DNA of 64,000 nt from DASVEE01 sp036399695 (GCA_036399695.1 DASWMP010000322.1:1-64000); one strand, 5' to 3'. Positions 41,528 to 51,304 are shown, numbered from the stretch's first letter. Made by a program: numbers and translations. Notes: generated by a model not told the origin, from the sequence alone.

Positions 41528-42237
41528 AATTCGAACTCGCCCGTTAGGGGGTCGATCACCATGGCCTCGCCTGACTCGTACCAGGGGGGCAGAATCTCGA
41601 TCGTGGCGCCGGCTGTCGGGAGCACCAGCTTCTGGTGAAAGTGGCCGAAGACCACATCCGTAAAGCCTTCCGTGCCGCGCTTCTGGCCGTACGCTTCCAT
41701 CAACTCCACCGGCAGCCGCGACTTGTGCTTGAAGTTCGACTTCGACAGGCGTGCCTCCACGTCATTCACGAACTTGCGGGCCATCTTGCCCGGGATCAGC
41801 GAGACGCCCAGCTTCGTCAGCGGATTCTTCGAGGCGCGGCGCCAGAAGCGATACGGCCAGTCGCTGTCGTTGATCATATCGCCGTGCACGATCAGGTACT
41901 TCCGCTTGCCTGCGGTGATTGCGTACTCCATCCCCACGCTCGTCACCGCCTCTTCCACAAAGGAGCCCTTGAGGAAGAAATCGCGGTTCCCTTCCACGTA
42001 GTGGATCGGGATGCCGGCATCCCGCACCTCGCGGAACTTGCGGAACACCTCGCCGACCGAGTGCGTGAAGAACTTCTTGTGCGCGATCAGGTAGTGGAAG
42101 AGATCGCCGTTCAGGTAGAGCGAGTGGGGACGCAGCGCCTTCAGGCGTTCCAGCCAGCCGTTGACCGGTTGCTCGCTGCCATCGGAGAGCCCTATGTGCG
42201 AATCGCCGATGACGAAGATCCGCCCGGGAGGGATCAC
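41515..42237 (-). CDS. LpxH-like metallophosphoesterase
   Basis: This 240-residue calcineurin-like hydrolase shows the five metal-site motifs in order: GDSHIG, NGDLFHY, GNRDFF, HGD and GHFH. GNRDFF and the following helix are typical of UDP-2,3-diacylglucosamine pyrophosphatase LpxH, a lipid A pathway enzyme acting at the inner membrane. The family is close in length. Its stop codon lies in the arm of a family E repeat, so the last codons are repeat-derived. It overlaps the macro-domain gene by 4 bp. Confidence 0.85.
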   Translation of the reverse strand: MIPPGRIFVIGDSHIGLSDGSEQPVNGWLERLKALRPHSLYLNGDLFHYLIAHKKFFTHSVGEVFRKFREVRDAGIPIHYVEGNRDFFLKGSFVEEAVTSVGMEYAITAGKRKYLIVHGDMINDSDWPYRFWRRASKNPLTKLGVSLIPGKMARKFVNDVEARLSKSNFKHKSRLPVELMEAYGQKRGTEGFTDVVFGHFHQKLVLPTAGATIEILPPWYESGEAMVIDPLTGEFEFAAV

Positions 42238-42725
42238 GTCTCCAGCTCCTTGAGCGCCCGGTCGAAGGCGTCGAACGGCTCCTTGCCGAACAGGCAGAAG
42301 ACGGCGCGCTGCAGCGAGCGGGCGCGGCGGCGGAAGTCGATCGTCGCGCCGAGCATCACGTGAGCGGCGCGGTCGAGATCGAAGCCGTACGAGCCCGTGC
42401 CCATCGCCGGCAGCCCCACCGATTCGACCGCCAGCTCCTCGGCACGTTCGAGCGCCGACCAGGTCGCGGCGCGGAGCTTCGCGTCCTCGTCTCCGTCACC
42501 GACGCGAGGGATCGACGCGTGGATGACGAACTTCGCCAGCAGATTGCCGCCCGACGTCACCGCGGCGGTCCCGACCGGCAGGCCCACCTCTTCGACGTCG
42601 GCCTTGCGGGCGGACATCGCCAGCCGCCCCGCGCCACCCGCCTGCTGAACCTGCGGATTCGTCGGATTCACGATCGCATCGACCTTGATCGAAGAGATGT
42701 CCGCGCGGATGAGTTGGATCTTCAT
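42234..42725 (-). CDS. Macro-domain protein (ADP-ribose binding)
   Basis: This 163-residue protein is a single macro domain: MKIQLIRADISSIKVDAIVN at the start, then GGAGRLAMSA and SVGLPAMGTGSYGFDLDRAA with the phosphate-binding Gly loop. The usual NAAN motif is replaced by NPTN and the first Gly loop is divergent. It could remove ADP-ribose or its O-acetyl form from proteins, or only bind it. It is coupled to the LpxH-like gene by a 4-bp overlap. Confidence 0.88.
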   Translation of the reverse strand: MKIQLIRADISSIKVDAIVNPTNPQVQQAGGAGRLAMSARKADVEEVGLPVGTAAVTSGGNLLAKFVIHASIPRVGDGDEDAKLRAATWSALERAEELAVESVGLPAMGTGSYGFDLDRAAHVMLGATIDFRRRARSLQRAVFCLFGKEPFDAFDRALKELET

Positions 42726-42751
42726 GAACGGTCGGCCGGTACCCGGCAGTT

Positions 42752-43699
42752 TTATAACGCACTCTTGAGGTTCGCGCGCGGATTCTCCGGGTACGCGGCC
42801 TCGATTTGTTCCACCGCTTCCGGTGGCGGATCGGGTGGGATGACGATCTGAATCCGGCAGTAGTGATCGCCGGCTCCGCCCTCCTTCTTTGCCACTCCCT
42901 TGCCTGAAATGCGGAGTTTGCGGCCGGACTGCGTTCCGGCGGGGATGCGCACGCGGATCGGTCCGTGAATCGTCGGAGCCTCGAGCTCCACGCCGCGCAC
43001 CGCTTCGCCGACCGTGATCGGCAGGTCCGTGTAGATGTCGTCGCCGTCGCGCTGGAAGAACGGATGGGGACGGACGTGCACGATGAGATTCAGGTCACCG
43101 GCCGGTGCGCCGCCGCCGCCCGGCGAGCCTTTGCCGCGGAGACGGAGCGTGCCGCCATCGCGCATGCCCGGCGGGATCTTCACCTTCATCCGTTCGCCGT
43201 TGACCCGGAAGTCGAGCGTCGTGCCGAGGACGGCGTCGCGGAAATCGATGGTCGTTTCGGCCTGGGCGTCCGCGCCGCGCGAGGGCGCCTGCTGGAAGCC
43301 GCCGAAGCCACCCGTGCCGCCGCCCGGAGCACCACCGCCCCCGAACAGGTCTCCGAAAATGTCGGTGAAGTCGACCGTCTGCCGCCGTCCGCCGCCACGC
43401 TTGCCGCGTGGGCCGGCGGCGCCGCCGAAGACGTCCGAGAAGTCGAAGCCGGCGAAGGGATTCTGTCCGCCCGGACCGAATGCTTCGCGCCCGAGACGGT
43501 CGTACTGAGCGCGCTTGTCCTTGTCGCTCAGCACCGCGTAGGCCTCGGAGATCTCCTTGAACTTGCTCTCGGCGTCCTTGTTCCCCTTGTTTTTGTCGGG
43601 GTGGAACTTCTTTGCCAGGTTCCGGTACGCCTTCTTGATCTCGTCCTCGGAGGCGGTTTTCTTTACACCCAGGAGCTCGTAGTAGTCCTTTTCGGCCAT
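42752..43699 (-). CDS. DnaJ-type co-chaperone, CbpA-like
   Basis: This 315-residue protein starts at [12 protein letters not shown] (ATG at 43699). The J domain (residues 4-68) has the essential HPD at about 34-36. A Gly/Phe-rich stretch of about 85-140 follows, then two C-terminal peptide-binding beta domains; there is no CxxCxGxG zinc finger, so it is the type II or CbpA kind. It stimulates DnaK. Longer in-frame starts lie in a heptamer hairpin repeat and are rejected. Confidence 0.93.
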   Translation of the reverse strand: MAEKDYYELLGVKKTASEDEIKKAYRNLAKKFHPDKNKGNKDAESKFKEISEAYAVLSDKDKRAQYDRLGREAFGPGGQNPFAGFDFSDVFGGAAGPRGKRGGGRRQTVDFTDIFGDLFGGGGAPGGGTGGFGGFQQAPSRGADAQAETTIDFRDAVLGTTLDFRVNGERMKVKIPPGMRDGGTLRLRGKGSPGGGGAPAGDLNLIVHVRPHPFFQRDGDDIYTDLPITVGEAVRGVELEAPTIHGPIRVRIPAGTQSGRKLRISGKGVAKKEGGAGDHYCRIQIVIPPDPPPEAVEQIEAAYPENPRANLKSAL

Positions 43700-43725
43700 C
43701 CCGCGCCGAAGTGTACCAGCGGAGG

Positions 43726-43827
43726 CAGTTGGCGGTTGGCAGTTGGCGGTTGGCAGTGGACAAAGCAAGGAACCGGTGCTCGGCCGGTGCCGGCGCCTCA
43801 TCCACAGCCAACCGCCAACTGCCAACA
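43726..43827. repeat. Heptamer hairpin array (TTGGCGG/TTGGCAG)
   Basis: GTTGGCGGTTGGCAGTTGGC and further units run rightward; the complement CAACCGCCAACTGCCAAC returns at 43807-43826. It sits in the divergent gap between dnaJ-like and glgC. Confidence 0.85.
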
Positions 43828-43908
43828 GGCCCCGGGAGGGGCGGCGATGGAGAAGGAATTGCTTTCGAGTCCACGGATCGTGTTGAATCAACGAACGATG
43901 GACGGTGC

Positions 43909-45171
43909 ATGTACGGATTACTCGCGCGTCGCAATGTATTGACGATGATCCTGGCGGGCGGTATGGGTGAGCGGTTGTTTCCGCTCACGCGGGACCGTGC
44001 GAAGCCGGCGGTGCCGTTTGGCGGCCGCTATCGGATCATCGACTTCGCGATCAACAACTTCATCAACTCCGGCTTCTTCAAGATCAAGGTGCTGACGCAG
44101 TTCAAATCGAACTCGCTGATCGAGCACATCACGCGCACCTGGCGGCTCGTGCCGGAGATCGGGCAGTACGTGGACGTCGTGCCGGCGCAGATGCGCAAGG
44201 GGCCATTCTGGTTCCGTGGCACCGCGGACGCCGTCTTCCAGAACCTCGAGCTGATCTTCGACGAGAAGCCCGAATACGTCTGCGTCTTCGGCGGCGATCA
44301 CATCTACAAAATGGATGTGAACCAGATGCTGCAGGAGCACATCAACAACGACGCCGACCTCACGATCGCCACCGTGCCGGTGCCGGTCGAGGAGTCGGTG
44401 CACTTCGGCGTCGTGGAGATCGATTCCGACTACCGCGTCACCGGGTTCGTGGAGAAGCCAAAGGAGGGGGCCAAGACCATCCCCGACCGGCCGAACATGA
44501 TCCTGGCGTCGATGGGCAACTACATCTTCAAGGCCAGCGTGATGATCGACGTGCTGCAGCGGAACGCGCTGCGCAACTCGGCGCACGACTTCGGCAAGGA
44601 GATCATCCCGGCGATGTACCCGCGGATGAAGGTGTTCGCGTACGACTTCGGCGCGAACCGCATCCCGGGCGAAGAGGCGCACAACCAGGGCTACTGGCGC
44701 GACGTCGGGACCATCGATTCGTATTTCGCGGCGGCGCTCGACCTCGTCTCGGTCACGCCGGCGTTCAACCTGTACAACCCGAGCTGGCCGATCATCTCCG
44801 CGCCGCTGCACCTGCCGCCCGGCAAGTTCGTCTTCGCCGATTCGGCCTCGCAGCGCATCGGCATCGCCACCGATTCGCTCGTCTCCGACGGGTCGATCAT
44901 CTCGGGCGGCACGATCAACCGCTGCGTGCTGCATCCGCGCGTGCGCGTCAATTCGTACGCCGACATCGACGAGTCGATCCTCATGGACGGCGTCGAGGTC
45001 GGCCGCCATTCGAAGATCCGCCGCACGATCGTCGACAAGGGCGTGAAGATCCCGCCGCACACCACCATCGGCTACGACCTGGAAGCCGACCGCCAGCGCT
45101 TCACCGTCACCGAGTCCGGGATCGTGGTCGTCCCGAAAGGCTCGCTGATCGAGGAACGAGTCAACGCATGA
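43909..45171 (+). CDS. glgC: Glucose-1-phosphate adenylyltransferase
   Basis: This 420-residue enzyme starts at the ATG at 43909 ([18 protein letters not shown]). The catalytic loop is [20 protein letters not shown], with the Asp of [11 protein letters not shown], a sugar-binding SMGNYIF stretch and a C-terminal left-handed beta-helix (after about 300). Length and order fit bacterial ADP-glucose pyrophosphorylase, the first committed step of glycogen synthesis. Regulation by allosteric ligands is expected but cannot be read. It overlaps the RNase PH gene by 4 bp. Confidence 0.95.
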   Translation: MYGLLARRNVLTMILAGGMGERLFPLTRDRAKPAVPFGGRYRIIDFAINNFINSGFFKIKVLTQFKSNSLIEHITRTWRLVPEIGQYVDVVPAQMRKGPFWFRGTADAVFQNLELIFDEKPEYVCVFGGDHIYKMDVNQMLQEHINNDADLTIATVPVPVEESVHFGVVEIDSDYRVTGFVEKPKEGAKTIPDRPNMILASMGNYIFKASVMIDVLQRNALRNSAHDFGKEIIPAMYPRMKVFAYDFGANRIPGEEAHNQGYWRDVGTIDSYFAAALDLVSVTPAFNLYNPSWPIISAPLHLPPGKFVFADSASQRIGIATDSLVSDGSIISGGTINRCVLHPRVRVNSYADIDESILMDGVEVGRHSKIRRTIVDKGVKIPPHTTIGYDLEADRQRFTVTESGIVVVPKGSLIEERVNA

Positions 45172-45947
45172 GTAAGCCCCGCCCGGACGGACGCGCAGCC
45201 GACGAGCTGCGTCCCGTCGTGTTCCGTACGAACTTCACCAAGCACGCCGAAGGGTCGGTGCTGATCGAGATGGGGGACACGAAGGTCCTCTGCACCGCCT
45301 CCGTGCAGGAGAAGGTGCCGCCGTTCCTCTACCGCAGCGGCAAGGGCTGGGTCACGGCCGAATACGGCATGCTCCCGCGCGCCACGACGGACCGCGTCGA
45401 GCGCGAAGCCGCGCGCGGCAAGCAGGGCGGCCGCACGATGGAGATCCAGCGCCTCATCGGCCGCTCCCTCCGAACCGCCGTCAACCCGGAGATGCTCGGC
45501 GAACGGACGATCTGGCTCGACTGCGACGTCATCCAGGCCGACGGCGGCACCCGCACCGCGTCGATCACCGGCGCCTATGTGGCGCTCGTGACCGCGCTCG
45601 GGCGGCTGTACGTCGACGGCAACCTGCAGAGCTGGCCGGTCGTGGACTTCGTGGCCGCGATCTCGGTCGGGATCGTCGGCGGCGTGCCGTCGCTCGATCT
45701 GAACTACGCCGAGGATTCGAAAGCCGGCGTCGACATGAACGTCGTGGCCACCGGCAAGGGGCGCTTCGTCGAGCTCCAGGGCACCGCCGAAGGAGCCACC
45801 TTCAGCGACGAGGAAATGACGTCGATGGTCACCCTGGCCAAAGGCGGCATCGCCCAGCTCGTGGAGAAGCAGAAGGAAGTGCTGGCGCCGATTCTGACGC
45901 GCGTGGATCAGTTGGCGCGCGAACGGTTGAATCGGAAGTTTCGGTAG
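45168..45947 (+). CDS. rph: Ribonuclease PH
   Basis: This 259-residue 3'-5' exoribonuclease trims tRNA 3' ends by phosphorolysis. It has the N-terminal [13 protein letters not shown], the TERVVARG-related [14 protein letters not shown], the [18 protein letters not shown] phosphate-site Arg region, and [13 protein letters not shown]. The length is normal. It begins with a 4-bp overlap with glgC, an unusual pair for RNase PH. A heptamer hairpin array follows. Confidence 0.95.
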   Translation: MSKPRPDGRAADELRPVVFRTNFTKHAEGSVLIEMGDTKVLCTASVQEKVPPFLYRSGKGWVTAEYGMLPRATTDRVEREAARGKQGGRTMEIQRLIGRSLRTAVNPEMLGERTIWLDCDVIQADGGTRTASITGAYVALVTALGRLYVDGNLQSWPVVDFVAAISVGIVGGVPSLDLNYAEDSKAGVDMNVVATGKGRFVELQGTAEGATFSDEEMTSMVTLAKGGIAQLVEKQKEVLAPILTRVDQLARERLNRKFR

Positions 45948-45950
45948 GGG

Positions 45951-46061
45951 CAGTTGTCGGTTTTTGGTTGTTGGTTTTTGGTGGGCTCCGCTGTTCGGTG
46001 GGATCCGCCGGTTTCCGCCGCGGGTCACACCAAAAACCGAAAACCAAACCCCAAAAACCGC
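45951..46061. repeat. Heptamer hairpin array (TTGTTGG/TTTTTGG)
   Basis: TTGTCGGTTTTTGGTTGTTGG runs rightward and CCAAAAACCGAAAACC runs back, separated by a GC spacer. It joins the convergent ends of rph and the first yfhO-like gene. Confidence 0.75.
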
Positions 46062-46069
46062 CCCGCGCG

Positions 46070-48511
46070 CTATCGTTTCCTCGCGGCAATCCGCGGCGCC
46101 ACGATCAACCCCACCACCGTCAGCACGAACACCCCCACCCCCACCCGCCACGACCAGGGCGCGTAGCGCACGCGCACTTCCGTCGTCCCGGGCGGCACGG
46201 CGTAGCCGAGAAACGCGCCGTTCACGCGGATCATCGGGGCGGACTCGCCGTTGCGCGTGACCTGCCAGCCGGGCCACCAGGGGATCGAGCTCACGATGAG
46301 CGTCCAGCGTGGTGCGTTCACGCGCATCGTGTAATCGGCCGTGGAGAAACGCGTGAGCGCGAGGGTGGCGTTCGGGGACCCGGGCGGGCGAGGGACGAAA
46401 AAGTCGGTGCGGATGGCGTCGTCCTCGACTTTCAGCTCGTCGACGAGCGCGGTCACGGCGTAATCGGTGTGCTTCGTCAGCTTCTCGATGAACTCCGCGT
46501 CGCGGAACTCCGGCACCACGTTCTGCGCCACGTAAAAGCGCGGCAGCACGTCGTGGTTCTGATAGATGCGGCCATCGCGGCCGTCGTAAACGAGGCGATA
46601 GCGATCGCGGTCGCTCGGCTCGTACTGCGGCGGCGTGATGACGTACTTCACGCCGAGGTAATCGAGCAGCCGCGTGTCGAGATTCGTCCACTTCGCGAAG
46701 TAGTCGGACGTGTCGTAGCCCGTCGCTACCCGCAGCACGCCGAGGTAACGGCCGTTGGCCATCGGATCGTGCGCGCGGACGTCTTCGAGGCCGTAGATCG
46801 CCGAGACGTTCGGGAAGAAGATCGGACCGGTGCCGACGATGCGGAACGGCGCCCGCTCCTGTGCCTTCAGCTCGAGCAGCTTCGCGATCAGCGGCGTCTT
46901 CGGATACATCATCCGCTCTGGCAGCACCGGGTTCCACGAGCGCCCCACGGCCCACAACTCCGCGATCACGGCCACGAGCACGAACAGCACGGCGAAATCG
47001 CGGGAGCGGCCGCGCAGCAGCGGCGCGAGTGCGGCCAGCGCCAGCACGACGATCGTCGGCAGCAGCGCCGCGACCGTCCCCTGCATCCAGGCCACCTTCT
47101 CGTAATCGACGTAGAAGAACATCCACGCTACCGAGATCGCGGCGCCGAGGATGCCGAGCAGGTAGGCGCGCGTATGGCCGCGCTGCAGCAGGTCGATGAG
47201 CGCCGCGGCCATCACCGCCACCATCAGCGCGAACAGCCCGCGCATGCGCATGTTCGCGGCGAGCCGGAAGAAGAAATGGAACACGTCGCTGATGACCGGC
47301 CAGACCATGATGATGCCGACCGAAATCAGCGTGATGAGCACGAACAGGGTCTCGCGCGAGCGCCAGCGCCGTGTGGCGACGATGTGCGCCACGAGCGCGA
47401 AGAAGCCGGCGATGCCGAGGTAGCCGGCGAAGCCGCTGATGGCCTCGGCGTGCGACGGTCCCCACGCCTGCTCGAACGGCACTTCCCCGAAAAAGTGCGG
47501 CTGCACCGTGGCGATGAACGACGGCCAGTCGGAGAACGGCGTCATGATCCCGGGCGGGTTCGCCTTCAGCTCGTGGTAGCGCTTCGACTTCGTCACCGAC
47601 TCGGCGAAGGGGATGAGAAACGGCGCCGCCAGCAGCGCCGCCACCGTCATGGCCCCGCCGAGCACCAGGACGTAGCGCAGCCCGTCGCGCCACGCCGGAA
47701 ACGGCCGCTCCACGAACAGCAGCCAGAGCAGGAACATCATCGCCAGGAAGAAGGTGTGCGAGACCGTCTCCGGATGCCCCCCGAACAGCATCGCCGCCCA
47801 CAACGCCGCCGCGCCGGCGAACCGCGCGTACGTGACCCTCTCCGCCAGCAGATCCATGAGCCAGAGGACCCCGGGGATGAACGCCGCCACGGTCGCCAGC
47901 GGAAAGTGCAGCCAGACGACCAGGAATGTGCAGAATCCGTAACACATCCCGCCGATGACGCTGGCGATCTCCGAGTACCGCCTCCGGCAGAAGAGAAACG
48001 TAAGCGTCATGCCGATCAACAGCTTCCACGCGGCCTCGGCCGTCATGGCGTGCCCTAGATCGAGGGGGAGTGCGAGGATACGTAACGGCGACAAAGCGGA
48101 GCTCTGACCCGCTGCCAGGAGCGGATATCCTGCACCAGAAGCGGCGTTCCAGAGCGGCGCGGAGCCCGAAGACCAGCTCTCCCGAACCTGATGCGCCCAC
48201 GGCACGAGCTGCAGCGCCAGGTCATTGAGCTGCGAGTTCTGCGTTTCCGGCGCATGCCGCGCCAGGTACGCCCAGGGCGGCAGCGTCTGCACGAAATCGA
48301 CCGGCAGATTGACCGCGTCCGTGACCATCGGCCGGAAGAGAAACAGCAGCACGAGCAGATAGAAAAAAGACGCAACCCGGCGCCGCAACTCCACGCCCCC
48401 GCGCCGCAGCAACCAGACGGCCGCTGCATAGACGAGCCCGACGTAGATCCAGGTGGGGTTCAACACAGGGGGCGCATGATACCCGGCAGCGTGGCGCAGC
48501 CGAACTGGCAT
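46070..48511 (-). CDS. YfhO-family large membrane protein, paralogue 1
   Basis: This 813-residue protein has about 13 hydrophobic segments from residue 15 to about 520, then a periplasmic C-terminal beta-rich part (RYRLVYDGRDGRIYQN). Motifs WNAASGAGYPLLAAGQSSAL and GGMCYGFCTFLVVWLHFP are typical of YfhO proteins (GT-C-like fold), suspected in glycosylation of teichoic or glycolipid molecules. The start at 48511 overlaps nothing but is not backed by a clear ribosome-binding site; a GTG or TTG near 48466 is possible. A paralogue lies at 49055-51304. Confidence 0.88.
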   Translation of the reverse strand: MPVRLRHAAGYHAPPVLNPTWIYVGLVYAAAVWLLRRGGVELRRRVASFFYLLVLLFLFRPMVTDAVNLPVDFVQTLPPWAYLARHAPETQNSQLNDLALQLVPWAHQVRESWSSGSAPLWNAASGAGYPLLAAGQSSALSPLRILALPLDLGHAMTAEAAWKLLIGMTLTFLFCRRRYSEIASVIGGMCYGFCTFLVVWLHFPLATVAAFIPGVLWLMDLLAERVTYARFAGAAALWAAMLFGGHPETVSHTFFLAMMFLLWLLFVERPFPAWRDGLRYVLVLGGAMTVAALLAAPFLIPFAESVTKSKRYHELKANPPGIMTPFSDWPSFIATVQPHFFGEVPFEQAWGPSHAEAISGFAGYLGIAGFFALVAHIVATRRWRSRETLFVLITLISVGIIMVWPVISDVFHFFFRLAANMRMRGLFALMVAVMAAALIDLLQRGHTRAYLLGILGAAISVAWMFFYVDYEKVAWMQGTVAALLPTIVVLALAALAPLLRGRSRDFAVLFVLVAVIAELWAVGRSWNPVLPERMMYPKTPLIAKLLELKAQERAPFRIVGTGPIFFPNVSAIYGLEDVRAHDPMANGRYLGVLRVATGYDTSDYFAKWTNLDTRLLDYLGVKYVITPPQYEPSDRDRYRLVYDGRDGRIYQNHDVLPRFYVAQNVVPEFRDAEFIEKLTKHTDYAVTALVDELKVEDDAIRTDFFVPRPPGSPNATLALTRFSTADYTMRVNAPRWTLIVSSIPWWPGWQVTRNGESAPMIRVNGAFLGYAVPPGTTEVRVRYAPWSWRVGVGVFVLTVVGLIVAPRIAARKR

Positions 48512-48543
48512 CGCGGCCGAAAAGCAACGATACTTTCAACAGG

Positions 48544-48756
48544 ATGAAAAGCCGCGTCGTCACCTCTTCGCCCGATGTCATGGGCGGGACCCCCGTCTTT
48601 GCCGGGACACGTGTACCAGTAGAGACCCTGCTCGATTACCTCGAGGGCGGCGATTCGATCGACGAGTTCCTTGAAGGCTTCCCCTCGGTCACGCGCGAGC
48701 AGGTGATCGCCTTTCTGGAGGAGACGAAAGCGCGCGTGCTCGCTGAAGTCGGATGA
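48544..48756 (+). CDS. DUF433-family antitoxin
   Basis: This 70-residue protein fits the DUF433 winged-helix fold almost residue by residue (MGGTPVFAGTRVPVETLLDY, then VTREQVIAFLEETKARVLAE). Such genes almost always precede a PIN-like DUF5615 toxin, and the next gene is one, overlapping by 4 bp. It should bind and neutralise that toxin and repress the promoter. The pair sits alone between two yfhO paralogues, both on the opposite strand. Confidence 0.93.
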   Translation: MKSRVVTSSPDVMGGTPVFAGTRVPVETLLDYLEGGDSIDEFLEGFPSVTREQVIAFLEETKARVLAEVG

Positions 48757-49085
48757 GAATTCTGCTCGACGAGTGCGTCGACTGGCGGCTGCTCCGTGAT
48801 CTAGCTGGCCATGAAGTGAGAACCGTTCGGCAGATGGGGTGGCTCTCATCGATGGATGGGGACCTGCTGCGCTCGGCCGAAGCCGAATTCGAAGCGCTGA
48901 TCACGACCGACAAGAATCTGTCGTTTCAACAGAACGTCCTGAGCTTTGGTCTCGCCGTCGTCGTGCTGCAAGGCCGGACGTCGCGTCTCCAGCACCTTCG
49001 CGAGCTGGTTCCGCGGCTTCTCCAGGAACTGCCGAACGTACAAGCCGGAATGCTTCATACCGTCTCCTGGCGCGCCCTGAGTTGA
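48753..49085 (+). CDS. DUF5615 PIN-like toxin
   Basis: This 110-residue protein starts MRILLDECVDWRLLRDLAGH, the acidic start of DUF5615 PIN-like nucleases, with a second acidic site ALITTDKNLSFQQ. These two Asp clusters are metal-binding residues for RNase activity. It is co-translated with the DUF433 antitoxin. Its 3' end overlaps the convergent second yfhO gene by 31 bp. Confidence 0.92.
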   Translation: MRILLDECVDWRLLRDLAGHEVRTVRQMGWLSSMDGDLLRSAEAEFEALITTDKNLSFQQNVLSFGLAVVVLQGRTSRLQHLRELVPRLLQELPNVQAGMLHTVSWRALS

Positions 49086-51304
49086 GCGGCGACGGCGACA
49101 GCCGTTAGAAAGCCGATCAACACGCCGACCCGGAAGCTCCAGGGCGCGTAATCCACCACCACCTCCCGGCTCCCGGCCGGCACGTCGAAGCCCACGAACG
49201 CGCCGTCCACTTTCACCACGTCAAAGCCCTTCGCGCGCCAGCCGGGGTAGAAGGGGATGCTGCTGACGATACGCGCCGGTTTCGAGGCGTCGATGCGGAG
49301 GCGGTAGCGGGTGCCGCGCTTGGCGATGATGCGCACGTTCGCGTCATCGGAGAAGAACCGCGGTTTGGCGGTGGCGTTTTCGTAGATGCGGCCGTCGGGG
49401 CCGTCGTAGAGGAGGCGGTGTTTCGGCAGGTCGCGGGCCGGTTCGGTGAGGATCCAGCGGACGTTGAGGCGGTCGAGCGCGGGCGAATCGGGCTCATTCC
49501 ACTTGGCGAAGTACTCCTTCGTTTCGTACGACGAATGGGCGCGCAGCCAGGCGATGGCGGCGGCGCTGGCCATCGGGTCGTGCTGGCGGAGGTCGTCGAC
49601 GCCGAAGAGGACGTGCGCGTTCGGGAACAGCACCGGCCCGAGGCCGACGACGCGATACGGGCCGGGAGCCTCGTCCACGAGCTTCTGCAGCGCGCCCGTC
49701 ATGAGCGTGCCGGGATAAGCCTCGGACGCCGGGACGACGGGGTTCCAGTCGCGCATGGCGAACCAGAGCTCGAAGAGCATGGCCGCGATGAGAAACACCG
49801 GGAAGACGGTCTGCTTCTGATGTGGGACAGACACTCTTGTCTGTCCGCCGATCAAAGCCACGAGCAGCACGACGCCGCTCGGCACCAGCACGCGCACATC
49901 CATCGGCGGCACCTGCAGCACGACGAACGCCCCGACCGCCGCCGCGAACAGCACACCGACGCCGCTGCCCAAGCGGCTCCGGTAATGCAGCAGGGCGGCG
50001 ATCTGCATCGCCCCGAAGAAGCAGAACAGCAGCCGCAGGCGCGGGTTCATGATGGCGCCGACGATGCCGGCATACGGCGGCTCTCCCGGCGCCGAGCCGT
50101 TGAGAAACGCGAACGTGACGGCCATGGCCACGACGAAGAACAGCTCCACGGAACGCCAGGCCCGGCGGCGGATGACGTCCACGAGCACCCCGGCCCAGGC
50201 GGCGATGGCCAGCACGCCGGCGAAGCCGCCGAGCGTCTCCGCCGGCATCCCCAGCCCTCGCCCGAAGTAGCGCGGATGAAGCATCGGCGCGAGCGAGCGG
50301 AGATCGGAGTACGGCATGCCGAGGTACGCGTGCCCCTGCAACTCGGCGAAGCGATGCGAGCGTGTGGCGGCTTCGTAGAAAGGGAGCAGCAGCGGCGCCG
50401 CGAGCAGCGCCGCGCCGATCATTGCGAGGAGGATCGACGCAACGAACCGCCCGCGCTGAAGATCAGGAACCGTGATGATCAGCCACAGCGCGTACGCGCC
50501 CGCGCCGAGTGCGATGAGCGTGAGGCTTTCCGGGTGACCGCCAAAGGCGATCAGCGCGCCGAGGATGGCGCTCAGGGCGATGGCCTTGCGGCGGGAGCCG
50601 CCCCCCGCCACCGAATCGACTGCCAGCAGCACCACCGGCAGCCAGCACACCGTGCTGGCAATGGCGAAGTGCAGCCACACGACCACGAACGAGCAGAACC
50701 CGAACGCCACCGCGCCGGCCACGCTCGGCAGCTCCCCGTACCCGCGGCGACGGCAGAACAGATACATCCCCGTCAACGCCACGAGCAGCTTCATCGCGGC
50801 TTCGGCGGCGATGGACGGCCCGAGGGGCAGCGGCAGCGCGAGCAGCCGGAACGGCGAGAGCGCGGCACTCTGCGCGTTCGCCAACAGCGGATACCCGAGC
50901 CCGGCGCGCTCGTTCCAGAGCGGCACGTCCAGCGCGCGCCACGACTCCCGCACCTGATGCGCCCACGGCACCGTCTGCATCGGCAGATCGTGGATCTCGA
51001 AGTTCGAAACCCCGAACTTATCCAGCGCCCCATACGCCGACCAGGGCGGCAGCAGCCGGATCACGTCCACCGGATAGTTGACGACGTTCGCCACCAGCGG
51101 ACGCCAGAGGAACGCCAGCACCAGCAGGTAGAAGAGGGCGGCGATGCGCCAGGGAACGAGAGGACGTTGTTCGTTGTCCGTTGTCCGTTGTCCGTGCTCC
51201 GCTGCACGATGGTCACGGCGGAGCGCAGCGCGGACAACGGAAAACGAACAACGGGCAACGACGATCCCGTACACCACGAGCACCAGCAGCCACGCGAGGT
51301 TCAT
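49055..51304 (-). CDS. YfhO-family large membrane protein, paralogue 2, with repeat inserts
   Basis: This 749-residue protein starts at the ATG at 51304, overlapping the tyrA stop by 4 bp. It has the same layout as paralogue 1: about a dozen membrane segments, WNERAGLGYPLLANAQSAAL, GFCSFVVVWLHFA and a C-terminal beta domain (RHRLLYDGPDGRIYEN). Two stretches are repeat-derived: a heptamer array (51163-51262) encoding the hydrophilic linker GQRTTDNEQR near residue 40, and a family B hairpin (49819-49848) encoding GGQTRVSVPH near residue 490. Both are in frame, so the gene is intact. Confidence 0.88.
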   Translation of the reverse strand: MNLAWLLVLVVYGIVVARCSFSVVRAALRRDHRAAEHGQRTTDNEQRPLVPWRIAALFYLLVLAFLWRPLVANVVNYPVDVIRLLPPWSAYGALDKFGVSNFEIHDLPMQTVPWAHQVRESWRALDVPLWNERAGLGYPLLANAQSAALSPFRLLALPLPLGPSIAAEAAMKLLVALTGMYLFCRRRGYGELPSVAGAVAFGFCSFVVVWLHFAIASTVCWLPVVLLAVDSVAGGGSRRKAIALSAILGALIAFGGHPESLTLIALGAGAYALWLIITVPDLQRGRFVASILLAMIGAALLAAPLLLPFYEAATRSHRFAELQGHAYLGMPYSDLRSLAPMLHPRYFGRGLGMPAETLGGFAGVLAIAAWAGVLVDVIRRRAWRSVELFFVVAMAVTFAFLNGSAPGEPPYAGIVGAIMNPRLRLLFCFFGAMQIAALLHYRSRLGSGVGVLFAAAVGAFVVLQVPPMDVRVLVPSGVVLLVALIGGQTRVSVPHQKQTVFPVFLIAAMLFELWFAMRDWNPVVPASEAYPGTLMTGALQKLVDEAPGPYRVVGLGPVLFPNAHVLFGVDDLRQHDPMASAAAIAWLRAHSSYETKEYFAKWNEPDSPALDRLNVRWILTEPARDLPKHRLLYDGPDGRIYENATAKPRFFSDDANVRIIAKRGTRYRLRIDASKPARIVSSIPFYPGWRAKGFDVVKVDGAFVGFDVPAGSREVVVDYAPWSFRVGVLIGFLTAVAVAAQLRARQETV
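49819..49848. repeat. Family B hairpin inside a yfhO gene
   Basis: GATGTGGGACAGACACTCTT followed by GTCTGTCC is a single-arm copy of the GGACAGACA-CTCT-TGTCTGTCC stem. It lies in frame and encodes GGQTRVSVPH on the minus strand. Confidence 0.8.
51163..51262. repeat. Heptamer hairpin array (TTGTCCG units) inside a yfhO gene
   Basis: TTGTTCG and three TTGTCCG units run rightward and CGGACAACGGAAAACGAACA ACGGGCAACG runs back. The array lies after the first membrane segment of the second YfhO protein, in frame. Confidence 0.8.

Noticed and set aside
45968..48058. Frame of 696 codons on the plus strand
   Set aside because: It is antisense to the first yfhO gene and is rich in His, Arg, Asp and Gln, typical of antisense frames in GC-rich DNA.
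45072..48200. Frame of 1042 codons on the minus strand
   Set aside because: It runs antisense to glgC and rph and out of frame through the first yfhO gene, with Arg/Ala-rich composition; it is a GC-driven shadow.
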